Assembly: GCA_027309085.1 (NCBI GenBank)
Contig: DAIDDL010000012.1
Location: 1 to 64,000, forward strand
Direction of reading: 5' to 3'
Length of the DNA stretch: 64,000 bases
Origin: Sulfobacillus sp.
GTDB taxonomy: Bacteria > Bacillota > Sulfobacillia > Sulfobacillales > Sulfobacillaceae
Positions 51,542-60,900 of the stretch are shown here, one piece after another (the first letter of the stretch is position 1; each line of letters opens with the position of its first letter). The notes beneath the pieces were generated by a model, which saw only the letters and a program-made list of their open reading frames with translations, did no database searches and was not told where the DNA came from. The translations under genes and the position numbers were made by a program.

Positions 51542-52177
51542 ATGGAACTGGCGGTCATTGATTATGGCAATGGAAATCTTGGCAGCCTTCTCGCCGCCTT
51601 GCGGAGACTCCGCCAGGAGCCGGTGGTCATCAGCGGGGCTGCTGGGATCCAAAAAGTCGACGCCGTCATATTTCCTGGCGTCGGCTCTCTCGAAGACGTC
51701 GTCAGCCGGCTGCGCCAGAATGGAGTGCTGCCATGGCTGAACGATCTGCATGCCGCGGGCACCCCGATTTTGGGCATTTGCTTAGGCATGCAGCTGTTCT
51801 TCGAACAGGGTGAAGAGGGGGGCGAGGGACTGGGCTGGCTGGCAGGCACGGTCCCTGAAATCCATGCACCCGTGCTGCCCCATATTGGCTGGAACTCCGT
51901 AGACACCACCTCTGAACCATTTTTGTGGCAGCAGATAAAAAATCCTCCGACTTTTTATTTTGTGCATACCTACCGCATCCGTCCCGCAGATCCTGCTATC
52001 ATCAGAGGGCGCACGGAGTACTACGAGTCGTTCCCCGCCGCCATTGAAGCGCCCCCGCTCTACGGGGTGCAGTTTCACCCGGAACTCAGCGGCCCGAGCG
52101 GGGCCCAGTTCCTCCAAAACTTTTTAGAAATGGTGGAGAAGCCGCATGGAAATCTGGCCAGCCGTCGATTGGCTTGA
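51542..52177 (+). CDS. hisH: Imidazole glycerol phosphate synthase, glutaminase subunit
   Basis: Releases ammonia from glutamine for HisF. 211 residues. The triad is Cys80 (GICLGMQLFF), His179 and Glu181 (QFHPE), and the oxyanion strand has PGVGS. The start ATG 51542 lies one base after the hisB stop. The end overlaps hisA by 32 bases. Confidence 0.95.
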   Translation: MELAVIDYGNGNLGSLLAALRRLRQEPVVISGAAGIQKVDAVIFPGVGSLEDVVSRLRQNGVLPWLNDLHAAGTPILGICLGMQLFFEQGEEGGEGLGWLAGTVPEIHAPVLPHIGWNSVDTTSEPFLWQQIKNPPTFYFVHTYRIRPADPAIIRGRTEYYESFPAAIEAPPLYGVQFHPELSGPSGAQFLQNFLEMVEKPHGNLASRRLA

Positions 52178-52850
52178 CGGACAGATGGTTCGTTTGGAGC
52201 AAGGCCTGTATGACCGCGTGACCACTTATACGGATGACCCTCTTGCGCTGTTCCGCCGCCGCTACGGCGGCGTTCCCCAAAGAATTCACCTGGTGGACCT
52301 CCAAGGCGCCCAACAAGGGGTATTTTCTGCATGGGCGCTTCTCGGGTCCCTGGTCAGTGCAGGAATCCAAGTGGAAGTGGGAGGCGGGTTTCGGGACAGT
52401 GCGGCTGTCAGGCAGGCGCTCGAGGCCGGAGCGCAGCGGGTTGTGCTGGGCACACGACTGCTGGAAGACACGGCTTGGGCCCAAGGCCTGCTGGAGCGGT
52501 TCCAGCCTGAACAGCTGGTGGCTAGCATTGACATCCGCCGGGGCCAGGCCATGGTCCGGGGATGGACACAGGACGGTCCTAGAGCCGACGCAGCCTGGCG
52601 CCAGCTTGCCGCCTGGGGATACACCCTGTGCAACGTTACCGACATCTCCCGGGACGGCACACTGATCGGCCTGAACCCGGTGTTTTGGGAAACGGTAGGC
52701 AAATATCCGGGCCGTCTCGGCGCGGGCGGCGGTATCGCCCACTATGAGGACCTGACTCTGCTTCAGGCCATGGGCATCAGACGCGCCGTCATCGGCAAAG
52801 CCTGGATTTCTGGCCAGATTGACCTGGCCCAATGCAAAGGGGTGTTTTAG
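52146..52850 (+). CDS. hisA: ProFAR isomerase
   Basis: Amadori isomerase of the TIM-barrel type, 234 residues. The first-strand Asp is in PAVDWLDGQMVRL, replacing the usual IDL(K)xG pattern slightly, and the second Asp in TDISRDGTL near residue 166. ATG 52146 has GGTGGAGAAGCC upstream within hisH. Confidence 0.9.
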   Translation: MEIWPAVDWLDGQMVRLEQGLYDRVTTYTDDPLALFRRRYGGVPQRIHLVDLQGAQQGVFSAWALLGSLVSAGIQVEVGGGFRDSAAVRQALEAGAQRVVLGTRLLEDTAWAQGLLERFQPEQLVASIDIRRGQAMVRGWTQDGPRADAAWRQLAAWGYTLCNVTDISRDGTLIGLNPVFWETVGKYPGRLGAGGGIAHYEDLTLLQAMGIRRAVIGKAWISGQIDLAQCKGVF

Positions 52851-53609
52851 ATGGTGAAGCCGCGCATTATTCCCTGCCTGGACGTGAAACACGGGCGTGT
52901 GGTGAAAGGCGTGCACTTCAACGACCTCCAGGACGCTGGCGACCCAGTGGCCCTCGCCGTCAAGTACTGCGAGGATGGCGCCGATGAGTTGGTGTGGCTC
53001 GATATCACCGCAACGATTGAGGACGAGGAACTGGGCCTCGAGCTGCTGCGGCGGGCCCGCGAAGCTCTGACCATTCCCCTGACGGTGGGTGGGGGAATCC
53101 GCTCCATCCGGCACGTCGAGGAACTGCTCGGACACGGAGCCGACAAAGTCTCCATCAACACGTACGGCCTCGACCATCCGGAAATTTTGAGTCAGGTCTC
53201 CCGCCGCTGGGGCGCGCAGTGCCTCGTCGCAGCGGTGGACGCCAAGTGGGAAGGCGACCACTATCAAGTCTATAGTCACGGCGGGCGCACCCGCACTGCA
53301 CGGGAGCTGGGGGAGTGGCTGACTCTCGCGGAAGATCTGGGGGCGGGCGAGTTTCTCCTGACAAGCATTGACTGCGACGGCACCCAACTCGGCTATGACC
53401 TTCCCATGCTCCGTTACGCTAGAAGCCGCGTCACCCGCCCTGTCATCGCATCCGGCGGCGCGGGCCAGATCAGCCACTTATCCAGCGCCATCCGCGAGGG
53501 ACAGCAAGCCGTGCTGCTCGCCTCCTTGCTGCACCAGAATCAGATGACTGTCGGACAAATTAAGAGCTCTCTAGCTGAGGAAGGAATTGATGTGCGTTGG
53601 CCCCTTTAG
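52851..53609 (+). CDS. hisF: Imidazole glycerol phosphate synthase, cyclase subunit
   Basis: 252-residue TIM barrel that uses HisH ammonia to make IGP and AICAR. The catalytic Asp11 is in IPCLDVKHGR, the second in LTSIDCDGTQLGYD; phosphate-binding GGGIRS and SGGAGQISH are intact. It starts directly after the hisA stop and overlaps hisIE by 13 bases. Confidence 0.95.
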   Translation: MVKPRIIPCLDVKHGRVVKGVHFNDLQDAGDPVALAVKYCEDGADELVWLDITATIEDEELGLELLRRAREALTIPLTVGGGIRSIRHVEELLGHGADKVSINTYGLDHPEILSQVSRRWGAQCLVAAVDAKWEGDHYQVYSHGGRTRTARELGEWLTLAEDLGAGEFLLTSIDCDGTQLGYDLPMLRYARSRVTRPVIASGGAGQISHLSSAIREGQQAVLLASLLHQNQMTVGQIKSSLAEEGIDVRWPL

Positions 53610-54226
53610 TCGAACATGGAAAAACTCTTTACCCCGTGGTGGTTCAGCACGCCCGGTCCCTGCAAATTCTCATGGCCGCTTACGCGGACGGTGATGCCTT
53701 GGCGCTGACCCGCACCACAGGACGGGCGCATTTCTACAGCCGGTCTCGGCAAGCCCTGTGGGACAAAGGACTGACCTCAGGCAATGTGCTGCATGTCACC
53801 GAAATTATCCCCGACTGCGACAGCGACAGTTTCATTTACCTTGTTGAGGGGGACAACCCTGCCTGCCACCGGGGCACCGTTTCATGTTTTGACAACACTC
53901 CTTTTGCCGGGCCCAATCCTCTAGCCCGTCTCCATGAGTATATCGCACAGCGCCGTGACGCCAGTCCCGACACTTCCTATACCGCCCAGCTGCTGCAAGC
54001 CCCACTGGAGAAGCTGCTGAAAAAGGTCGGGGAAGAAGCTATCGAAGTCATCGTCGCCGCGGCTGCCGACACGCAAACTCCAGGGGCGGACCTGCTCTGG
54101 GAAAGTTGCGACCTTCTCTATCATCTCAGCGTGCTCCTCGCCCGCTCAGGAATTTCCCTGACTGACGTGGACCAGGAACTCAAGCGCCGCCATGAATCAC
54201 CAGAGCTGGCCGCGCCTGCGCCATAA
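53597..54226 (+). CDS. hisIE: Bifunctional PR-AMP cyclohydrolase / PR-ATP pyrophosphohydrolase
   Basis: 209 residues. HisI half (about 1-105): GRAHFYSRSRQALWDKG and the metal-binding DCDSDS with Cys in NPACHRGTVSC. HisE half (about 110-200): LLKKVGEEAIEVIVAA and SCDLLYHL. It catalyses steps 2 and 3 of the pathway. A stop lies 3 codons upstream in frame, and TTG 53597 is the first start, without a strong Shine-Dalgarno site, so coupling with hisF is likely. Its 3' end overlaps the convergent gene by 47 bases. Confidence 0.9.
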   Translation: MAPLVEHGKTLYPVVVQHARSLQILMAAYADGDALALTRTTGRAHFYSRSRQALWDKGLTSGNVLHVTEIIPDCDSDSFIYLVEGDNPACHRGTVSCFDNTPFAGPNPLARLHEYIAQRRDASPDTSYTAQLLQAPLEKLLKKVGEEAIEVIVAAAADTQTPGADLLWESCDLLYHLSVLLARSGISLTDVDQELKRRHESPELAAPAP

Positions 54227-55490
54227 TACGGATCACGGCCGGAAGCAGACTGGCCCGGAATGGCGACTCCTGAAGCCACGGCTTGTAAGCCCAAATCATG
54301 CGCAAGGCTTCAGGGGCGGCCATCACTGACGCTTCATCTTCGACATCTTCCCAGATCTCGCCCACATCCCCGACAGCGGCTGCCCGGGCGACCGCTTCCT
54401 CGGCGTCGCCCTCTTGCAGAGCCGACCACAGGATGCGCTCATCCCTTTCGTCAAACGGAGCCGCCACCGTGAGGATGTCCCCGTCGGCCGGCAAAAAAGC
54501 GAGCGCCACCGCAAAAAACCATCCCCACGCCGCCCAGATGGCCGCCCGCTCATCCGGCGCCGAGGGGGCAAATTGGGACAGGCGGAGCCAGTCCATGACC
54601 GCTAGGAGATGCCGCGAAACCTGGTCGGCCTCGGTGAACCGGGTAGCGGTCACGGCCAGAGCCGACGCTTCTACCAACAGGGCCGCCAGGCGGCGGTTGC
54701 TCCAGTTGCCAGACCCTTGCGCCATCTGCTCCAGAAGGGCGCCCGCCCCGCCGGGCGCATAGCATGCCCCGATGTCCTGGGGCGGATTCAGTTTCTGCCT
54801 TGCTGTCCGGATCAAGTCCATGATATAAGCCGTGTCGTTCCATGACCGGAAATCCGCGTGCTCCTCCGCGGGAAGCAGCACGGGCGGTTTGTGCTGGGAG
54901 ACTGTCCACGAAGCCTGGGCGCGAGTCACCAAGCGGAATCCGGCCCACGGCTCGACCGCTGGCCACCACTCCTGCAAGAGTGCGCTGATATGCCACAAAG
55001 ACGGAAGGAAAGTCAGGACAGGAGCCGGCATGCCGGGAGATGCCAGCTGGGGGAACAGCGCGCGGGCGCCAAACTGGCGCAGCAATTGCGCTGTCCTCAA
55101 TTCCGCATGGTCCCGCTGGCCTTCTCGCCAGGCATCCTGCACTGATCCTGCACCGCTGCCGGTTTCCCGGGCCAGGGGAATACAGTCTCCGCCCAGCATC
55201 ACCAGAAGCCGCTGCAAGAGGCGCGTGGCGACCGGCCAACCGGCCGCGCTGTTCCGGCCGGTCAATGTCCGTATGCCGCAGCCTGCATCCACCCGCTCGT
55301 AAAAGACCCGCTCGTTTTCACGAAGGCGCGGTGTATTGGCGAATTGCCACACAGCCCGCAGGAATTCTTTCAGGGGCAGGTTCCGTTTCCGCCACTCCCT
55401 GACCCAGTCATCCGCTTCGTAGGGCATCAAGCTGCGCATTTGCTCAACCAGCTCGGGTCCCAGTGCCCTCCAGCTCTGGCTAGTTGCCAT
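54180..55490 (-). CDS. Conserved-looking protein of unknown function
   Basis: 436 residues, Trp- and Ala-rich, predicted largely helical, without signal peptide, membrane helix or motif I recognise. ATG 55490 follows AAGGGGG by 9 nt. It runs convergent to the his operon and overlaps hisIE by 47 bases. The long, well-started open frame makes it a real gene, but no function can be stated. Confidence 0.7.
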   Translation of the reverse strand: MATSQSWRALGPELVEQMRSLMPYEADDWVREWRKRNLPLKEFLRAVWQFANTPRLRENERVFYERVDAGCGIRTLTGRNSAAGWPVATRLLQRLLVMLGGDCIPLARETGSGAGSVQDAWREGQRDHAELRTAQLLRQFGARALFPQLASPGMPAPVLTFLPSLWHISALLQEWWPAVEPWAGFRLVTRAQASWTVSQHKPPVLLPAEEHADFRSWNDTAYIMDLIRTARQKLNPPQDIGACYAPGGAGALLEQMAQGSGNWSNRRLAALLVEASALAVTATRFTEADQVSRHLLAVMDWLRLSQFAPSAPDERAAIWAAWGWFFAVALAFLPADGDILTVAAPFDERDERILWSALQEGDAEEAVARAAAVGDVGEIWEDVEDEASVMAAPEALRMIWAYKPWLQESPFRASLLPAVIRIMAQARPALVIHGGA

Positions 55491-55659
55491 AGTGCTTGAC
55501 CCCCTTGTGTATCGGCCCGCTCTTGTCTATTGTAATGGGAATTATTCCGCGTTGGGAAATTTCCGTGAAGAAATCTAGACACTTTCGCGGCGACAGGGCA
55601 CAATATCGGTAATAGTGTGAGCACATTGCTGCTCGGAATGTGGGAAGGATGAGATAACA

Positions 55660-56061
55660 ATGGCATTTTTGCGATCATGGGGCTACGCCAAAGACCGGCC
55701 TCTCACCTCGTATCAGGAACAGCATTTGAACGGACTGGTGGACCGCTATCACGACGTGCAGCATCAAAACTTTGTAGATGAACTTGACATCACCGAGGCC
55801 ATCATCGGGCGCAAGATCCCCTTCAGTGAATTGAATGTTGCGGAGGCCAATAAGGTTGCGGCGCATCTCAACGTGCGGATTGCCCTGCACACCTACTTCG
55901 CCCAGGAACTGCCGTCCCCTGCCCCCAGTTTTGCCGAAGAGACCCAGTGGCTCAACCAGGACCGCCAATTTCTCAACCGGGTCATCGCACGCGCAGGATG
56001 GGACACAGGAGAATACTTCCTGTCTCCGCATCCTCTTGACAAGGAGCTCGTGAAAAAATAA
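55660..56061 (+). CDS. Unknown protein ahead of a two-component system
   Basis: 133 residues, helical and charged, without membrane segments or a family I recognise. ATG 55660 has GGAAGG about 10 nt upstream. Its stop abuts the response-regulator start (TAA-ATG), so the three genes are co-transcribed and it probably works with, or is controlled by, the system. Confidence 0.7.
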   Translation: MAFLRSWGYAKDRPLTSYQEQHLNGLVDRYHDVQHQNFVDELDITEAIIGRKIPFSELNVAEANKVAAHLNVRIALHTYFAQELPSPAPSFAEETQWLNQDRQFLNRVIARAGWDTGEYFLSPHPLDKELVKK

Positions 56062-56733
56062 ATGGATTCCTTTCGGGTTCTGGTAGTGGACGACGAAGAA
56101 GTCATCCGCGACGTCTTGAAAATCGGCCTGTCGCACCGGGGGTTCGATGTGCTCACCTGTCAGGACAGTCAGGAAGCCATGGAGGCCGTCGGCGCATTTC
56201 AGCCTCATGCTGCCATTATCGACGTCATGATGCCTGGTGAGGACGGGTTTCAGCTGAGCCGGCGCCTGCGGCAGAATCCCGATCTGTTCATCTTGATGCT
56301 GACGGCTAGGGACGCGGTGTCTGACCGTATTCAGGGCTTGGAGGGGGGCGCGGACGATTATGTCATCAAGCCCTTTGACTTTGACGAGCTGGTGGCGAGG
56401 CTCCGGGCTGGGTTGCGCCGCGTTCACCACGATGACCGCCCGGCGCTCCAGTTCGGCGATCTCCTAATGGATGATGCCGCGCATAAAGTGTCGCTGCAGT
56501 CGGCGCCTGTTGCCCTGACAGCCAAGGAGTATGAGCTCTTGCGCTACTTGCTCCTCAACCCGGGCATTGTGCTGTCCAAAGTGCAGATTCTGCAGCACGT
56601 GTGGGGCTATGATTACCCAGGTGATGACAATTTGGTGGAAGTGCACATTTCCAGTTTGCGGGACAAATTGCAGGACCGGTCCCGCCAACTGATTCAGACC
56701 GTACGCGGCTTCGGCTACCGCCTGGGTAGTTGA
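56062..56733 (+). CDS. OmpR-family response regulator
   Basis: 223 residues. Receiver domain 1-120 with the acidic pair Asp10-Asp11, phosphoacceptor Asp54 (IIDVMMPGEDGF), Thr in MLTARD and Lys in VIKPFD. A winged-helix DNA-binding domain follows (about 130-223; LTAKEYELLRYLL and TVRGFGYRLG). It abuts the kinase gene. Confidence 0.95.
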   Translation: MDSFRVLVVDDEEVIRDVLKIGLSHRGFDVLTCQDSQEAMEAVGAFQPHAAIIDVMMPGEDGFQLSRRLRQNPDLFILMLTARDAVSDRIQGLEGGADDYVIKPFDFDELVARLRAGLRRVHHDDRPALQFGDLLMDDAAHKVSLQSAPVALTAKEYELLRYLLLNPGIVLSKVQILQHVWGYDYPGDDNLVEVHISSLRDKLQDRSRQLIQTVRGFGYRLGS

Positions 56734-58167
56734 ATGGCTCAAAAAACCCTGACAGACGAGTTGATCGGCCGCCAAATTCTGCTGCTCGCCATTCTGCTGG
56801 TCGTGATCGGAGTAAGCCAGTACCTAACCCTGCGCATTGTCCTGTTTCATTCCGAGGCCCGTTCGCTGCATCAGGAAATTTCGGTGCTGGCCCCCATCAT
56901 CCACCGCGCTATGGTCAAGCACAGCGCGGCGCACTTCCACTCTCTGGCTACGCTTCTGGTCAGCCGTCTCAAGGCTCCGGGTGTCGAGGTGCTGATTACC
57001 AACCGTTTCGGGGTGATCATTGCCAACTCTTCCACTCTGGTGCCCCAGGTTCCCCCTATTGACTTCTCTCAAAGCTACTTCCTGTGGCATGAGCACGTTG
57101 TCGTGGACGCTCCCTTGGGATCTTCCCTGCACCCTTCAGGATATGTCTGGCTGATGGCTCAGTCCCATGCACTGAACCGAATTTTGCTGCGCGATATCGA
57201 GTTTTTCTCATTCCTCGGCTTTCTCTCTCTGGCCATCACCGGCTGGCTGGGTTCCATCTCCGTAAAAAACAGCCTGGCTCCTCTGCAGCAAATCCGGGAC
57301 GGGACCGCCCGAATTGCCCATGGCGACATCGGCCACATCACCACCCTCAAGAACCCTCCCAAAGAGCTGGCCGAACTGGGTGATGCCATCAATGTGATGT
57401 CCCTGTCCATCAAGGATCTTCTGGATCAGGAGAAAATGCTGTCGGAGCAGATGCGCCGCTTTGTCGCAGACGCCTCGCATGAGCTCCGCACCCCGCTGAC
57501 CGCTCTCAACGGCTTTTTGACGCTCATTTCAGAAGATAACCTGACAGATGCGGAAGTCAAGCAGGGGTTTCATGCCATGCGCCAGGAGGGGCAGCGCATG
57601 GCCCGGCTGGTCAATCAGCTGCTGACCCTCTCGCGGCTCGACAGCGCCCAGGAAATTGCCTCCCGGATCACCCCCATTGACCTGGGCGAGTGGATTGCAG
57701 CCGTGCGTCCCTTGCTGGAACCCCTGACACGCGACCACACCTTGGAAATCGTCCCCGCCTCCGTCATGGTGAGTGCTGACCGCGACCGGCTGACAGAAAT
57801 GCTGTTCAATTTGGTGGAGAATGCAGCCCGCTACACCCCCTTAGGGTCTTGCATCACCGTGCGCATCGGACAGGAACGGGGCGCTGGCCTCATTGAGGTC
57901 TCCGATAATGGGCCCGGTTTCAATGATAGTGACTTGCCTCATATTTTCGATAGATTTTACCGGGGAGACCGGTCCCGCACGTCGAAATCGGGCGGCAGCG
58001 GCCTCGGGCTGGCCATTGTGCAGGGGCTGGCCAAGGCCTTTAAGGGCACCGTCACCGCCTCCAATGCGGCGCCCCCGCAACATGGGGCGATATTAGCCAT
58101 CCGTCTCCCCTTATGCTCTCCAGGCCGCCCCTCTCCTGAAGCCTCTTTACACCAAGGCGCGGACTAG
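56734..58167 (+). CDS. Sensor histidine kinase
   Basis: 477 residues. TM1 about 14-38, an extracytoplasmic sensor segment of about 110 residues, TM2 about 155-176, HAMP (about 176-230), then HisKA with His249 (DASHELRTPLT) and the ATPase domain with VENAARYT, DNGPGF and GGSGLGLAIVQG. The sensor part matches no domain I know, so the signal is unknown. The start directly follows the regulator stop. The secreted protein downstream, 92 nt away, is a plausible target. Confidence 0.95.
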   Translation: MAQKTLTDELIGRQILLLAILLVVIGVSQYLTLRIVLFHSEARSLHQEISVLAPIIHRAMVKHSAAHFHSLATLLVSRLKAPGVEVLITNRFGVIIANSSTLVPQVPPIDFSQSYFLWHEHVVVDAPLGSSLHPSGYVWLMAQSHALNRILLRDIEFFSFLGFLSLAITGWLGSISVKNSLAPLQQIRDGTARIAHGDIGHITTLKNPPKELAELGDAINVMSLSIKDLLDQEKMLSEQMRRFVADASHELRTPLTALNGFLTLISEDNLTDAEVKQGFHAMRQEGQRMARLVNQLLTLSRLDSAQEIASRITPIDLGEWIAAVRPLLEPLTRDHTLEIVPASVMVSADRDRLTEMLFNLVENAARYTPLGSCITVRIGQERGAGLIEVSDNGPGFNDSDLPHIFDRFYRGDRSRTSKSGGSGLGLAIVQGLAKAFKGTVTASNAAPPQHGAILAIRLPLCSPGRPSPEASLHQGAD

Positions 58168-58259
58168 CAGCCGCCGGCCCTCACCCGCTGATTTTTTAGG
58201 ATAATATTCCGACTTTTGGAGGATATTGAAGATGTCACCGCCAAGAGGAGGAAATCACC

Positions 58260-59264
58260 ATGAATAAACTGCTGAAATATGCTGTACCCGGCATTGGCCT
58301 GCTGTCCCTGCTTGTACCCAGCAGCGCCCTGGCACAAAGTCCGCCTGTGGCCTCCACGCCACTAGCCATGACCGCCATGCGCCATGCCTGTGCCGCCTGG
58401 GAAGGACATATTGCCACCCTGACACCTGCCGTGGCCACCGTCACGATGGCGGAGTCCCACAAAACTGCCGCCATCGACTTATTGCACGCCGCCGTACAGG
58501 CAGGATTGTACCCCGCGTCGTCCGCCATCTTGCGCCAGGGCGAGCGGGTCCTGACCTGGACCGACAACCTAGGCCAGGTCCACCTCATGGCGCTGCCGGT
58601 GGCCCGCGGCCATCTCCACCAGGCGGCGGGCGGCCGCTGGACCCTGATTTCCGCAAAGCACGGCACGGATGTCCCCCTGCCCACCGCGGGCGTTCCCATA
58701 GCGGGCACCAGCCAGCTCGCCCAAGGCCAGCGTGTGATGGTCTTCGGCACCGGGGATTCTTCGCACCTGCATCCGTCCCTGATTGCCGCAGTGCCCACCC
58801 GCCTTGCCGCCACGGTCCAGTCCGTCAAAGCCGGCAGGGTGACCCTGCAGACGGTGCGCGACGGCGTCTTCACGTCTGCGGCGGGCGCCGCGTTTCCATT
58901 CCCCCACACCGGGGCTGCCCCTGGCTTGCAGGAGGCGCAGCAGGTGAAAATCTTCGTCAATCCCGGAACACGCCAAGTCCTGGCGATTATGCCTATGCAC
59001 CACCGGGGGCGCCGGATGCACATTTTGCAGCATAATGCCTACGGGCAGCTGATAGCCGCCACTTCCGACAAACTGCGGCTGAAAACGGCTTGGGGAGAAG
59101 AGACGATATCCCTCAAAGGCATAACCCCGACCGTTGTCTGGCCAGGACACCCAGGCGCCACAGTGGCCCAGATTTCCGTAGGCCTGCCGGTATTGGTCCA
59201 CTTCTTGGCCAAGTCCCCCGATGTGGTGGTCCGGGTCCTGCCCCCTGTTCCTTCTTCATCCTGA
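58260..59264 (+). CDS. Secreted protein of unknown function
   Basis: 334 residues. A classic Sec signal peptide ends near residue 26 (SSALAQSPP). The mature part holds three or four repeated beta units (for example ATVQSVKAGRVTLQT and QLIAATSDKLRLKT) of the DUF5666/OB-like kind, seen outside cells in many bacteria. There is no anchor. ATG 58260 has AAGAGGAGG about 8 nt upstream. A location after the two-component genes suggests regulation by them. Confidence 0.7.
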   Translation: MNKLLKYAVPGIGLLSLLVPSSALAQSPPVASTPLAMTAMRHACAAWEGHIATLTPAVATVTMAESHKTAAIDLLHAAVQAGLYPASSAILRQGERVLTWTDNLGQVHLMALPVARGHLHQAAGGRWTLISAKHGTDVPLPTAGVPIAGTSQLAQGQRVMVFGTGDSSHLHPSLIAAVPTRLAATVQSVKAGRVTLQTVRDGVFTSAAGAAFPFPHTGAAPGLQEAQQVKIFVNPGTRQVLAIMPMHHRGRRMHILQHNAYGQLIAATSDKLRLKTAWGEETISLKGITPTVVWPGHPGATVAQISVGLPVLVHFLAKSPDVVVRVLPPVPSSS

Positions 59265-59276
59265 GTCAGAGCCAAC

Positions 59277-59320
59277 TCGGCAAAGGGGCGCCGTCCCCGC
59301 GGACAGCGCCCCTTTGCCGA
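59277..59320. terminator. Bidirectional hairpin
   Basis: Perfect 15-bp arms 59277-59291 and 59306-59320 between convergent genes; no T-run. Confidence 0.7.
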
Positions 59321-59333
59321 CTCCCTAAGCCAA

Positions 59334-60584
59334 TCATCCCGCCATCGTTCCTGAATGCCCTACCCGTCTTGCCATGGCGGATTCCCGGCGGGTCTCCGCA
59401 GCCAAAATAGCCATCCCCAGAAACTGGAAGACTCCAATCAGCCAAAAGCCCCACCCGATATTGCCGCGGCTGATAATGACAGCAAGCAGCAGCGGGCCAA
59501 ACGTCCCCGACAGGTCGAAGGACGACTGCGCCACGGTATTCGCCGCTACCAGCAGATGGCGTTCCACACTGCTGGCTATGCGCATGGATACCAGCGGGAA
59601 CAGGACAGCATGCGGCCATGCCAGAAGCCAGAAGCCGACGAGAAACACCGTGAGGGAAGGGGCCCAGCCCATGAGACCCAGCCCGATTCCCCCCACTCCC
59701 AAAGACCAGAACATCCAGGTCGCCTTGCGCTCCAGTTTTTTCTTGCGCACCGCCCGCGACACCACCAGCCGCCCTAGAAGAGACGCCACAAAAAAACTCG
59801 TCAAAACCAGTTCAACGCCACTGTAGGGCAGGCCAAACCGGTCCTTGATATCAAGCCCGCCATAAGACATCGCGGCGGCAAATGACAGATTGAAGAGAAA
59901 CAGCGCAGCAAAACTTCTGGTATAAGTGCCATTATGACCCAGGGTCGAGAGCGCCCGCCGCAGCTGGAACGCCGGCGCTTTGGCATCTGCCGCCAGCCTG
60001 TCCCGCAACCGCCCGTAGTTGGCCACTATCACGCCCAAACCAATCAGAGAAAAAGCCAAGAGCAGGCCGTAGATCCCGCCCAACGCAAAATGTGTCAGCA
60101 CCAGAGTCCCCAAGACAGGGGCCGCAACCAGGCTGGTGGAGAGAGCCAGAGAATAGTAACTCAGATTTTTCTCGCGCTCGTCGACCGGCGACAGCGCTCC
60201 CATAAGGGAGAGCAGGTGGGGCATAATGAGGGCTGTGGACACGCCAGCCACCGCCACGGCCACCAGAAACTCTACAAACGTGTGGCTGACCAACACACCG
60301 CCAATCGACAAGGTGAGCAGCACAAAACCCACCGTCATCACCCGCGGCACCTGGTGCAAATTCACCCGCGCACTATAGCCGAACCGGACAATCATCGTCA
60401 CCACGGCATACACCGATGTAGTCAGTCCCACCTCCGCCAGGCGCGCGCCCAGGGTATGCGCATACAGCGGGTTGTTCGCCTGCATCATGGACGAGTTGGC
60501 CCTCGCCATGAATGTCAGAATCAAAATAAGGTAAATTAAGATCGAACTCTGGGACATCACCGTCCGCACCAATTTCTGTCTCAC
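59334..60584 (-). CDS. MFS transporter
   Basis: 416 residues with about 12 hydrophobic helices. Motif-A-like loop residues are poorly conserved (FGYSARVNLHQVPRV), but the two-half MFS arrangement is clear. The substrate is unknown. The GTG at 60584, 8 nt after AAGGGG, is preferred over upstream frame. It is divergent from SQR. Confidence 0.8.
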   Translation of the reverse strand: MRQKLVRTVMSQSSILIYLILILTFMARANSSMMQANNPLYAHTLGARLAEVGLTTSVYAVVTMIVRFGYSARVNLHQVPRVMTVGFVLLTLSIGGVLVSHTFVEFLVAVAVAGVSTALIMPHLLSLMGALSPVDEREKNLSYYSLALSTSLVAAPVLGTLVLTHFALGGIYGLLLAFSLIGLGVIVANYGRLRDRLAADAKAPAFQLRRALSTLGHNGTYTRSFAALFLFNLSFAAAMSYGGLDIKDRFGLPYSGVELVLTSFFVASLLGRLVVSRAVRKKKLERKATWMFWSLGVGGIGLGLMGWAPSLTVFLVGFWLLAWPHAVLFPLVSMRIASSVERHLLVAANTVAQSSFDLSGTFGPLLLAVIISRGNIGWGFWLIGVFQFLGMAILAAETRRESAMARRVGHSGTMAG

Positions 60585-60900
60585 CGGCTCATCCCCTTCT
60601 AAATATAGCGGCCCATACGTTACGGGCAAAGTACCATTAATAGCATTATACTGCATTTTACATTGTTATAGCACTAGGAAAAGCATCCCAGCCATTTGTA
60701 AAACATTTCACCAATTATTCCGTGAGGCTCTATTATACATGCCGCAATAGCCCTTATTGACTAGTTGCATAGTGCATGAGACACTGGAACTGGTTGACAA
60801 CATTCCCCCGAAAGTACGATAGAGGTTGCTAAGATGACAGGATTACCATTACAAGTGTTCTGACACCCCGGTCAAACCGGAAAGCAAGGAGGATTCATCC
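60585..60900. other. Divergent region between the MFS transporter and SQR genes
   Basis: 316 bases, A+T-rich. It contains the SQR promoter (60794-60820) and the dyad TGCATAGTGCA at 60766-60776, the same 11 bases as at 12683. No gene is seen. Confidence 0.5.
60794..60820 (+). promoter_or_regulatory. Promoter of the SQR gene
   Basis: TTGACA, a 15-base spacer and TACGAT, 80 bases upstream of the start; the short spacer lowers confidence. Confidence 0.5.

Noticed and set aside
52086-53477. Minus-strand ORF of 463 codons in the his operon
   Set aside because: Antisense to hisA and hisF, which carry all their catalytic motifs.
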